A DNA stretch of 64,000 nucleotides from the NCBI GenBank assembly GCA_038030265.1, contig CM075942.1, positions 14,156,029 through 14,220,028 on the forward strand. Direction: 5' to 3'. A program made the position numbers and the translations under genes. This document shows positions 24,168 to 34,738 of this stretch, in pieces. Every line of letters starts with the position of its first letter. The first letter of the stretch is position 1. This DNA is from Corythucha ciliata (Eukaryota > Arthropoda > Insecta > Hemiptera > Tingidae). The notes under the pieces were generated by a model. That model made no database searches, was not told where the DNA came from, and saw only the letters and a program-made list of their open reading frames with translations.

Positions 24168-25595
24168 TATAACATACTAAAAGTCCTTGAACCTAGGGTT
24201 GGCGCAAAAGGGGAGGGGGAAGGGTCAAAGGTCCTTATTTATGGTTTTTTGCCTATATCTTAGTGGGGGTTGGTCTTTCAAAACATTTATGCGTAGGTAT
24301 ACAAAATTAAAGCTCACAAAATTCTCTACTTTTTATTATCCCATGGTTTTTTGGCCATTTCAAACCGTTAGCAAGAAAAACGTAGGTATAGAACAGTTAA
24401 ATTAGGATTTGGCCCAAACACCCAAAAGAACAGGAAAACGTTTGGTGCACACTGTTTGATATCCTTCCCCTAACACAGCACACAAAATTCCCAACGATTC
24501 TGCGTCGGGTTAAGGAGCAGCTGTTGGTAGACGTTTCATTTCGATCTTTCTCACGAAATAATTCTTGAACCAATTGTTTTAACGCAAAAATGTTCCAGAC
24601 TAAAATTGAAGAGCACAAAATGTTACACAAGAAACTATCATACCACTATATTCCTTCCCTTCGTCTTTTGGTAGAAATAGGAGAAGAAAACTAAAAGCTG
24701 ACGTAAAATTGGCCGAAGTCTGGAAACTGGAAAAACTGATAAATATTTGGTGCCATCTCCTTCGGACCCGCCTCCCTCCATTGTGTAAAAATTTCGCAAA
24801 AATTTCACGTCGGCTGTTGCCAGTGCCAGTCATTATGTTCGTTTTACTGAAATATCTCCAAAACCATCAGTGCTGACTAATCATTCTATTAGGCTCAATT
24901 TGAAGGCCACAAAAAAGCCACTTCAAGGTCCCATGCACGATTTTCCTCGATCGTATCGTATAGCGGAAGCCGCGTGAACAACGATGCAAAATTGAACAGG
25001 CGTGCCTAATTTTTTCAATGTCAAAACGATTTCATCGAAATCCGGGATGCCCATTAAAAAAATAGTAGGAGGGATTCTATACGCATCCATCTCAAGAACG
25101 TTTAGCAAAAATGGGCGCCTTCCGTTATGAACTTATTCTGCCAAATTTTCGATGGATAGTTTAGCGAAAATATATAGAACGCTATTTAACGCCACTTTAA
25201 ACCTCCGTTGAGAAGGCTTATGATGATTTGTGCCGTTGGATGCGACCGTTCCACAATGAAAAAAATTGTCCTCTTTCAGGATTTATCGTCAAAATTACCA
25301 TAATAACAGCTGGAAGGAGAGATATTTCAGTTTTACTAAAAAAAAGAGGAGTCTCTGCCAAAAAATAATGAATGAATTAGACTACCTAAGCGCGTATGCG
25401 CTTTTGAGTGTACGTACGCATGCGCTTTTGAGTGCATACGTACACTCAAAAGCGGTATTTTTTAGTAGGCAATTAGGCATCAGCTAAAGCTGTACGCCGA
25501 GCCACTTGTTTTTGAGTCCACTCTAGACCCCATCTCAGACCTCCACTAATATTTCTACACTAATTTATTTTTCCACATTTTTCTCCATACCTAGT
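24168..25595 (+). mobile_element. Dispersed non-coding element, copy at 24 kb
   Basis: It starts with AAAAGTCCTTG and an AAAGGTCC box, as does 38421. It then matches the reverse complement of 38800-40420 over about 1.2 kb. Near 25390-25455 the word GCGCTTTTGAGTG is repeated in direct and inverted orientation. Similarity to the 38-kb copy stops near 25595, so the right end is lost or replaced. No conserved protein is visible. Confidence 0.7.
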
Positions 25596-25828
25596 CATAC
25601 CTCTAGGTACACCAAACAACGTACCGCAGTTAGTTTTTGTACGTTTTGACTTTCCGTCTAGACCCCTATTTTAGGCATTCGTTGACTGGACTATATTAGT
25701 GCATTTCATTCAAAAAATGCACTATTGGTCTCGCCCTGATGGTCGCACATATGGGTTGCGATACTTTTTTTTCACGTTTCAGAACCCCTAGAACACGAAT
25801 CCGAGGTCGGTTCGATTTGCTATATATA

Positions 25829-27647
25829 CAGGGTGATTCAGGAGGAATGTGACAAACTTACACAGGTGATAGTGCGTACCTGGACGCACAAAAAACGTCA
25901 TATAGACGCACAGCCGAAAATGCTTTGGTTACGAGTTATGAGCATTTTCCTGTTTTTTTCTAGTTGCATTACTTTTTACGGTAATTATCGTGTTCAGGGC
26001 TCACCGTAGGTGGTTAGACAAAAACTGACGGTGGATTCGGAAAGAGGACAAAATCCTGATCCTGAAACCACCGTGAAAATCAAAAAATGTCGCTTGCGCG
26101 TCGCTATTTCAGCCATGTGAAAAGTGAAAAAAGTAGTTTTTTCGAATACCTGATAAATTTTACATCAGTATCAATCAGCTGCTAGTGTGCGCATCGACGG
26201 GTAAAGTTGTGGAAAACTACCCCGTTCTGTGTACTTTCGAACGGTGTCCTGATAGTTGAAGTTTGCAACCCTCCGACTTTAGCAATCAAGTTCCAGTGCA
26301 AAAAAAGTACAACTTGCTTTGATAAAACAAACCGAATTGGTCAGGTTAAATGGCCTTTCCTTAGGCTATTGTGTTCCTCCGAGCATGCTCCCCTCAATGC
26401 CTGAAGTAAAAGTAAAAATTCAATTCACTACGCGAGGGTCACCATGAGAGACGCCGTGGATGAACTGCTACGTCAGGACTTGAACGGGTACTTGGCCGAT
26501 CTATCTCATCGGAATCAGCTCAGCTCAGCAGATCGTGGGCGAGGAGGACCAATTTAGTTCTGCGAGGTCTCCTGACCTAACGTCCCTCGATTACTGTCTC
26601 TGAGGGTGAATGAAGACAATGGTATACGAACACAAGCCCAGCAAACGTGAGGAGCTGATCAACAAAGTTGTGGCCTGTGCTGAATCGATCAGACAACGAG
26701 ATGCCGAAATTCTTCGAACCACCAGGGATATACAGAAAAGAGCGTCCGAGTGTCCACAAGGGGGAGGAATTTTTGAACACTTACTTGAATGACGTTATGT
26801 TGTTATTTCAACTTAAGGTTGTTACTGTAAATTGATCTCATACAAGTTGGAGGGACAAACGATGGACAATGAATTCCGTGAATGAGAGATATGAGTGTAC
26901 GTGAATAACATATTAGGGTACCGCCTGAATCTGATAAGGGGAAATGTCGAAGTCCATCATTTTCACCCTAACGCTGCAGCGTTACGCGAACACGCGAACA
27001 GCGCGCTGTTATCCACCACCTCAAGTCACATTCCCTACATGGAAAACCTCGTAGTCAATTGAATCCTTACTTCAGGCATCGAGAGGAGCATATTCGTAGG
27101 AACTCATTACCCCAAGGAAACGACATTTAAACTGACCTATTCGGCTTGTTTTAACAAAGCAAGTTTACATTTTTTTGCATTCAAACTTGATTGCAAAAGT
27201 CGGAGGGTTGCAAACTTCAACTATCAGGACACCGTTCGAAAGTACACAGAACGGGGTAGTTTTCCACAACTTTGCCCGTCGATGCGTGTACTAGCAGTTG
27301 ATTGAAACTGATGTGAAATTTATGAGGTATTTCAAAAAACTACATTCTTAACTTTTCACATGGCTGAAATAGCCACGCCCAAGCGACATTTTTGGATTTT
27401 CATGGGGGTTTCAAGAACAGGATTTTGTTCTCTTTCCGAATCCACCGTCATTTTTTGTCTAATCACTAACGGTGAGCCGTGAACACGACAATTACCGTAA
27501 AAACTGATGAAACTGGGAAACAACAGGAAAATGCTCATATCTCGTAACCAAAGCATTTTCGGCTATGCGTCCCTATGACGTTTTTCGTGCGTTCAGGTAC
27601 GCACTATCACCTGTGGAAGTTTGTCACATTCCTCCTGAATCACCCTG
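25829..27647. mobile_element. Tc1/mariner-like transposon with ~600-bp terminal inverted repeats
   Basis: The element runs from CAGGGTGATTCAGGAGG to its complement and is flanked by TA on both sides (25827-25828, 27648-27649). That is the expected target duplication of the Tc1/mariner group. The left arm 25829-26445 and right arm 27050-27647 align as inverted copies throughout. The roughly 600 bp between them holds the C-terminal remains of a transposase. Such long TIRs are unusual for the group, where 20-250 bp is common. Confidence 0.8.
26520..26792 (+). pseudogene. Decayed Tc1/mariner-like transposase, C-terminal part
   Basis: In one frame the sequence reads ARSPDLTSLDYCL, then a stop, G, another stop and MKTMVYEHKPSKREELINKV, ending EHLLE and a stop at 26792. 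This is the family pattern RSPDLTPLD-(F/Y)-x-LWG followed by a K-x-x-VY helix, with both expected Trp codons changed to TGA. The segment carries the region after the second catalytic Asp. The N-terminal HTH part is not visible. It cannot encode an active enzyme. Confidence 0.75.
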
Positions 27648-29458
27648 TATATATGGCCCCTCGCTTGTTAGCACGATCACGGTCGCAATTTTTGACTTAG
27701 GGCAATCAAATTTGGTCTAAAAATCAATAGCGTGAATATCTCGGACGAGTTCGTGATCCAGATGAATCGGTCCACGGGAGCGGTGTGAAAGAGGGGTTTG
27801 AATTAGTTGAAAATTCGCTACCGCACGGCTGTTGCTGCGATTGCCCCCAAAATTGACTCGAGTAATGAGAAATGAACGCGCTTTCGTATGAGACCCTAGT
27901 GAACCAAATCCGTTAATATGGCAGGGGTGTTCTCGGCGGAGGGGAGCTATTAAATTAACGCTAGGGTTTTCTGGCAAGAAATCTGCAAAATTTTGTATTG
28001 GTTTACTGACAGAGGCAACCCCCCCCCCACCAACCTGTATCGGTTTTCTGATTACCAAACCCCGTGAAATTATGTTTCTCAAAGAGCGAAACCCGTGAAT
28101 TTAGGGGATTTCTGGCGCCGAATCCACGAATTTGGTCCCTAAAAAAGCCTATCCCTCGACTAACTCGCGAGAAGGGGAAATCTGAAGTTTGACTAAAGAG
28201 TGCAAAGGGCAGTTGTCTTGAGTCCGAATGCGACCGTCTAAACTTATAAGTGAATTTTTGCATAATTCTCGAGTTTCTCCGCGATACTTTTCTCGCTTTC
28301 CGAACTTGAGCTCGGGCTGCAAGAGAATAGAATAATTATTTAGGGAGCAAAGTCTTTAGCAGGAGGGGGGAAGGCGGCGCCCATCCTGGCGAAATCCGGG
28401 TAGGAGTTGACTCGCCCCCGTTGACCCTTCTGTTCCACCGCCATTAGATCTGAAGGAAAAGTTTGAGAGGGAAGAACGAGACGTTCAAAAAAAAAAAAAA
28501 AATGCAAATTTCTTCAGAACAAAGTTAGTTTTCTTCTTTCTCTCCCTTTCAAGCCAAGTAAACCAACGAAACGGGAGCGGTAAACAGTTAAGCCGATGAA
28601 AATGTTTTATTTCGTTCTTTCTTTGTGTGTATAGGCGAAAATCCCGTTTATTCTAAACGGTGATGAATATGAAAGACGTTGAAAACCAAATACCTAACAG
28701 ATTCCCCCTCCCACCATGACCAATGTGTCCGCGCCCGAGTTTTGTATACCGAAGGCTCCTAATTAGGGCACTTGCATCATGAGACCCTTTATTCTCGTGT
28801 CTGAGTCGTGTGTTAATTCCATCCTCGAAGCAATAAGATCAAGAAATTGTAAATCTCCACTTTTTTACTTATAAAGAAGTGGAGAACTCCACAATATCGA
28901 GGCTTCCCATCAAAATGGATTGAAGAAGGGTCCTACCCTTCTCCAGTCTTGTATAAATACCCCTGCCTGATCACGACAATATTATGCGAGACTCCTCAGA
29001 GGTCATCGCATACACTAAAAAACAGCTTGTAGGTGTTAAACTAACGGTTTTTATATTCATTTCGGCATTTTCTTTTAATAATAAATCGTATTTTATTCAT
29101 TCATTCTCTCTCCCCTCCCCCCCCCCCACAAGGCGCCTAAGCGTCCTTTGAAGCATCCAACATCTTTTCTCTTTTTTCTTGCTTTTCAAATATTTTACCA
29201 CCGTCCTTGTCATGAGAGGGCTGGTAAATAAAATCTCGCACACATTTTTTTCTCTCTCTCAAACAACAATGGTCCCTACAGTATTTTAGTTGGGGGGGGG
29301 GGGAGGCTGTTTGCACTTATAGTTGAGCCATTTGGATGTAATCCAAGGCATTCTCTTCTGTAAAACAGTTGCATCTTTTTTAAAAATCAAAAAATAAACA
29401 AGAGAGCGAAGTTTAAACAAAAACACACCAAAAAAACGGGGTGGGAAATTGGAAAAAT
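27648..29458. other. Intergenic, no gene recognised
   Basis: The stretch 28055-28150 contains a few type B-like units (CCCGTGAA-ATTT spacing). An A run of about 16 lies near 28487-28502, a C run near 29117-29128 and a G run near 29293-29303. A minus-strand frame at 27717-28082 overlaps array sequence and is not credible. Confidence 0.5.
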
Positions 29459-29464
29459 TTTATT
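29459..29464 (-). terminator. Poly(A) signal AATAAA
   Basis: AATAAA on the minus strand, about 56 nt past the stop codon of the secreted YLP-repeat gene. This is a normal position for its cleavage signal. Confidence 0.7.
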
Positions 29465-29519
29465 TTACTTTAATGAACATGTTTTTATATTTAGTAACTA
29501 TAAAATACACTGTTCATCC

Positions 29520-30342
29520 TTAATGGATGACAGGAAGTTGAATGATCGGGCTGTCATAGATGGGTAAACTGAATTCGAAATCGTTGTTCACGCCTGGTTG
29601 AATGGCTCCTTGAAATTGATGTCCCTGAATACCGCTCCTCCAGTTGAAAGTGTCTTCGGTGTGGAGACCCTTGAAGTCACCACTCAATTGAGTTGGCTCG
29701 TAAACAACAGCGGTGTAGGGGTGGAGGGTCTTGAAGACGCCCTGTTGATCAACGTGTTGTCCTTTGCCTTGTTCAAATTGACTGGCAATGGGAATGTAGC
29801 TCTTGAAGATGTCTTTCGGGAGGTAAGTCTCGGCGACGGCTACGGGAATTTGGTAGAAGGGTTTTTGAATTTGACCTTCGTAGGGCATGTAGTTACGGAA
29901 GACAGTTTCAGGCAAGTAAGATTTCAGGATGGGAGTTGGGACTTGAACGTGAGGGACGTAGATTTGGTAGAGGTCCTCAGGGAGGTAGTTCTTAAGAATG
30001 CTTTCAGGGACAAAGGGATTCCTGATGTATCCCATGGATACCGGCACGTAGCGTCTGAAGATCTCGTTGGGCAAATAGGTCCTCAGAATGTTTTCGGGGA
30101 CTTCATACATGCTGTCGGAGTAGATTCCTCTGTAGGAAAATCCCTGAAGTAGGCAAACGTACGAAACATTATACACATAATTTTATATTTTTATTTTCGC
30201 AAAGTCTGCTCACCTGTTCATTGCCCTTCTGGTGCTTTAAGGTATACGAGATGGGATCTCCATGAAATTCTCTTTTTGAGTATTCCCAGTGGGTTGCCGA
30301 GGCAAGTGCCACGGTCAAAGCTACTAAAATAACAACTTTCAT
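29520..30342 (-). CDS. Secreted protein with four 19-residue YLP repeats
   Basis: Two exons, 30214-30342 and 29520-30143, are joined by a 70-bp intron (GTGAGC...TTCAG) and encode 250 residues. The first ATG (30342) starts a typical signal peptide, MKVVILVALTVALASA. Residues 59-77, 89-107, 112-130 and 143-161 are four units of exactly 19 residues with the pattern P-x2-I-L-x2-YLP-x2-(I/V/L)-(F/Y)-x2-Y-x-P. The fourth unit lacks the I-L pair. The rest is rich in Gln, Pro and aromatic residues, with no Cys in the mature part. I do not recognise the family. A role as a cuticle, matrix or secretion component is inferred only from the signal peptide and repeats. Splicing and frame are consistent, and the promoter and poly(A) signal are in place, so this looks like an active gene. 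Confidence 0.85.
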
Positions 30343-30399
30343 TTTCCTTGTATTTCTCCCTACCTTTGATAGTTCTTCTACTACAGGTTGCCTGTGAGT

Positions 30400-30436
30400 G
30401 TATGAAACACTATAATGTCCTCTCCGTAGTATATAT
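30400..30436 (-). promoter_or_regulatory. TATA box and initiator of the YLP-repeat gene
   Basis: TATATACT at about 30428-30435 on the minus strand is followed about 32 nt later by TTTCATAC, an initiator-like site. This gives a leader of about 60 nt before the ATG. The spacing matches the two plus-strand secreted-protein genes. Confidence 0.6.
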
Positions 30437-32370
30437 TTCGTTAAAGTGGAAAACAATTTAGTGGGTGGTGATTTTTTTTTAATCACCTCCGAGTAGCGAG
30501 TAGTAAACAAATTAACTGGGGATTGAAAACAAGATCAACCATACTCATTGGCACATAATTACGTGACCCCATAATCTTTCCGTGTGTTCGACACAGGGAA
30601 CAAATAGGGTAACGTACGATGGTGGGACGAGGAGAAATCACCTAATTTAAACAGGTAATCAAACTGATAATAGCCTTCAATGAAAGGTGAATTGACCACC
30701 TCCCCTATTTCACGCCACAACGCGCTTCAGCCTTGTATAGTGCACCGGTATATGGTGCCGAGGTTTAATCTCAAGACCTGATAAAATGCTATAATGTAGT
30801 TACAAAGCCGATATCGTTTGCTGGGAATGGAAGCCTGCCGCGTGTATATTTTCGGAGCACAGTGACACCATTTACATCCACGCATCCCCAGATTCCTAAA
30901 TTTTTCCAATGAAAAATAAAAACTTAAATATAAAAACGGAGGACGCTGTGTGACGGTATGAAGGACCTGATTATGTATTACAATCTCTCTACCCATTTTA
31001 TAGCACTTTATTAACAATATCTCAGTTTCAAGAAAAGAAACTTTCTCCTTTTCAGTAAAATACCTCCTCTCCCCCCCCCCCTTTGAGAGACTGATCTTTG
31101 TTAGATAACAAGATTTTCTCCGTAAAGAACTTCACTACACTAGGAGCCAGAGAGAAAGAGAGAGAGAAACAAATTTATCACTTCAGCTAGTCTTTTCTAA
31201 TGCAAACAAATGGCATCCTCACTTTTTCTCAGCTCTGCTCCTGATACTCCACCCCATCGTCATCACCAGGTAAACTCGTCAATTGGTTGACACGCGCGAA
31301 AACAATTTGAATTATGACCCGCGAAAAGACCCCCCCCCCCACTTTTTTTTACTTGCCACAACGCACGGCAGGAACCCACAAAAGATTTATTTAAGGAATG
31401 AAGGTAAACTTTTCTCCGAAAAGAGCTGAGGTTATCCATCAATGTCAAGCCAGGAGGAGAAATTTAGTTTTAGGAGTGGAGTTATGCACGTGAATTTGCT
31501 TTCTCCCGTTTTCAGTGCATTCCTGTGAAAAATGCACTATTTATCCCATCGTCATGGTGGTGAAGGGAGAACGTGGGCCATTATTTATCATTTCCATAAA
31601 GCAGCTAGAGCTCTGATTATCCAGATCATGGGGAAACCTTGTTTAAGCGCCCTAATAGCATTCGTTCATTGTACATTTGTAGCTGATTCTCACATGCTCA
31701 AGTTGTTAAGTTGACTCACAAAAATTTAAAAAAATCAGAAAATTAGTTATGAAAACGTCTTTTTATTTCAGCCGTAATGGCTCATATGACCGTCCTATGT
31801 ATAGGAAAGAAACGCTAACCGTAGACCTTGGTTTTTTCCCCTTCTCTGCCACCCGTTGTGGCAAAAAATGACAGAGAAGACCCACATAATTATTTTCCAC
31901 TTTGTTTCCTGTTTCTCCCCGGGAAATGCGATAGGAAAAAAGGGACACACAAAGCCTTTTTTATACGAATAGTTTTCGTCCTATTCATTCATTCATTTCA
32001 TTGTTTTTTAAAGTGGTAGACCAACTCTTTCCGTTCTGAAAAATCGCTCAATTTAAAAACAAATAATTTTAGCCCCACGGAAAATTGTTTATAAAAGGAG
32101 AAAGGTGGGCCTCCGAAACTGTACAAACAAGATAGTTTGTCCTGACACCTTTTAATTAAAATAACAAGCGGGCTCGTGGAGTCTTAATTAGCAAACCTCT
32201 CAATCATTCAGTTTCACGCACTCTATCATTCTCTTTCTCTCTCCCCTCGAGCATCCCTAAATTACGGGGTTATGGCCGGTTCACATCTATCATGCACGCT
32301 TCCTATCCGACACCAGTCATACATTCGAAAGAGTGTAAGGAGAGGGAAATAAGTCGAGGGCAGAAAAATT
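30437..32370. other. Intergenic, no gene recognised
   Basis: AT-rich sequence with a C run near 31072-31081, a GA-rich microsatellite near 31150-31170 and another C run near 31331-31340. Short open frames have no supporting features. Confidence 0.5.
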
Positions 32371-32374
32371 AATT

Positions 32375-32622
32375 TTCTGAAAGAGCCAAATCTGCGAAAT
32401 TTGATTTTTTTGAATATCCAGGCCCTCGAAATTCGTTTCTTGAGGGTGGAAACCCCACAAAATTGACTTTTAGTTACGAAAAACTGCAAAATTAATTTGC
32501 TGATTGCTGATGAGCTACAAACGCTTACTTTGTTTTTTCGAGACTAAACCCCACGAAATTTGTTTTTTTGATTATTCAAACCACCGTGTCGGTCTTATTC
32601 GGAACCCACAATCCACGAGAAT

Positions 32623-32668
<46 letters not shown>

Positions 32669-32960
32669 CGAGAGCTAGACACGTGAATTTAGGGTTTTGA
32701 ATAGTCAAAACAGGAAAAATGTTTTTTGGAGAGTCAAACCCGCTGTGGCAAACACGCAAAACTCATGTTACGAAAGAGCCAAACCCGCTACACTGCGGTT
32801 TTTGGAAAACCCAGAGCCACGATAATGATTGTAGAACGAGCCGAATCTACGAAATTTGACTTTTTAAAGAGATGGGCCAACGAAATCGTTCCCTGAGCAC
32901 AACATTAATTTTTATTGACCCAATCCCGTAAAATTTTAACGGGAAGTAGTGTTTTCAACG
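32375..32960 (+). repeat. Type B array with a ~45-nt T run
   Basis: Units of CCACGAAATTTG-TTTTTTGA type, about 30 bp apart, continue up to the Harbinger left end. A pure T run spans about 32624-32668. It arises inside a unit whose normal version already has five to seven T, so expansion of that tract is more likely than a retroposon tail. Confidence 0.7.
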
Positions 32961-33234
32961 ACTAAGGGCCGTATTCATAGTCTTGACTCAAGTATGAGTG
33001 AATCCTTAAGTGAGGTCTCGGGCATGCGTAAATGAGAGTTCGTATTCATAAACATGAAAATGAGCATACACTTGAGTGAGCACTTAAGTTAATACTCGGG
33101 ATGCATTTCATGAACAAAACTCAAGAAAAATTTGAGAATGCTCTCACACCCACTCATACATAATCTTGAGTGAGCTCTGGGGGTCCCTCAGAGGAATTCC
33201 CTGCCGTCTTCGATATTTATTTTTTTCTGTCGCG

Positions 33235-34568
33235 ATGGATTTCGACCAGTGGGACGACGAAGACGACTACATGGATATATATTTCCAACGAAGAATTCCA
33301 AAAAGGTTGATTTCCGCACACATATTGTGCGGTTGATCACATATTTGGTAATTTTTTTCACATTGCTCTAATCAGGTATATTCATGATGCTGAGAATCCC
33401 ATGGAAATGTTTTCTGCAGAAGAGTTTAAAGAAAGATTCCGCTTCAAGAAAGAAACTGTGACGCAGATTTTGGTTCCTCTCATTTTTCCCGTGAAGGACG
33501 GCTTTGTGCAGAATCAAAGAGGACTACCGTTTCCTCCACTGCATAAAGTTCTGATAAGCCTAAGATTTTATGCAACGTCATCCTTCCAGGTAACATGCGT
33601 ACCTGAACGATGTCAATGTGTCAGGGTCGTCTTTTCATCCACGCGCAGTGTTACTTCTTCAAAGCACGATTTTCGTTCTCCCAAACATACCATGGAAGGC
33701 ACTTTTTTGTTGTCAATAACAAAAACTGTTTGTATGTATCTTGTTAGAATTTTTAAGGCACATTTTTACGTTGCGTTTTCAGATTGTCTGCGCTGATCTT
33801 TTTAAAACAAGTCAGCCTTCCGTTTGCCGAGTAATAGCCGAAGTTTCAGAAAAACTGTGTCATTTCATTCCACGATTTATAAAACTCCCTAAAGAGGACG
33901 AAGAAATCAAGAAAACTTGGAATGCCTTTTACCGAATAGGGAACTTTCCTGGGATTATAGGCCTCATTGACGGGACCCATGTTCCGATCAAAAGCCCTGG
34001 AGGACCACAAGCAGAAATATTTCGCAATCGTAAGGGATATTTCTCAATCAATGTTCAGATCGTTGGAGGACCCAACGAAGAAATTTTCGACATCGTGAGC
34101 AGATGGCCAGGATCAGCGCACGATTCGAGAATATTCGAGAACAGCGCTATTCGTGTATAAATGGAGGAAAGCTTCCACAGAGTGGGGCATTTGTTGGGCG
34201 ACAGTGGATATGCGCAAAGACAATATTTCTACACTCCAGTCTTGAACCCCACTAATCGACCTGAGGTAACGTACAATAAAGCCCACAAAACTACCCGGAG
34301 CTTGATCGAGAGGACGATTGGCCGGTGGAAAAGACGATTTCCATGTTTATATTTCGAGCTTCAAAACAACCTCAAAAACGTTCTTCGAATCATCCCAGCT
34401 TGCGCAGTGCTTTACAACATTGGGTTGCAAGAAGCTGATAAGTGGGATTGTCCAGATGAAGAGCCCACGATGGCTCATCGAGAGAATTCAGAATCAACTA
34501 TTCTTCAATGTGAAAGTGGAAAAGGTAATGTGATTCGACATGCTTTCATTGAAAGACATTTTTCTTAA
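33235..34568 (+). pseudogene. PIF/Harbinger (HARBI1-like) transposase with one in-frame stop
   Basis: DDE nuclease that would cut and rejoin the element ends. Exons 33235-33305, 33376-33589 and 33783-34568 join in frame through GT-AG introns. The N-terminus is acidic (MDFDQWDDEDDYMDIYF). The catalytic triad is visible: Asp in GLIDGTHVPI (about 33969), Asp in PGSAHDSRIF (about 34122) and Glu in SLIERTIGRWK (34308-34310). RIIPACAVLYNIG and the tail FIERHFS complete the usual family layout of about 400 residues. A TAA at 34158-34160, between the second Asp and LLGDSGYA, interrupts the frame where the family has a short acidic loop. It is a single-site defect in an otherwise intact gene, so inactivation is recent. 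Confidence 0.85.
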
Positions 34569-34626
34569 AAAGAAGATTTTTTTTCCAAAAATCCAAAAAA
34601 GCTAAAAAACTAATCATTTGTTTATT

Positions 34627-34627
<1 letters not shown>

Positions 34628-34661
<34 letters not shown>

Positions 34662-34703
34662 GGCATCAACTTCCAATGGTTATTAGCCCATCCTTGTTTA
34701 TTG

Positions 34704-34738
<35 letters not shown>

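Noticed and set aside
29598..30152. 184-codon plus-strand open frame
   Set aside because: It is antisense to the YLP-repeat exon and has no signal peptide or domain. It is a by-product of the repeat codons.
32624..32668. Poly(T) run as the tail of a minus-strand retroposon
   Set aside because: No LINE or SINE body adjoins it and it lies inside a type B unit that already has a T tract. Slippage is simpler.
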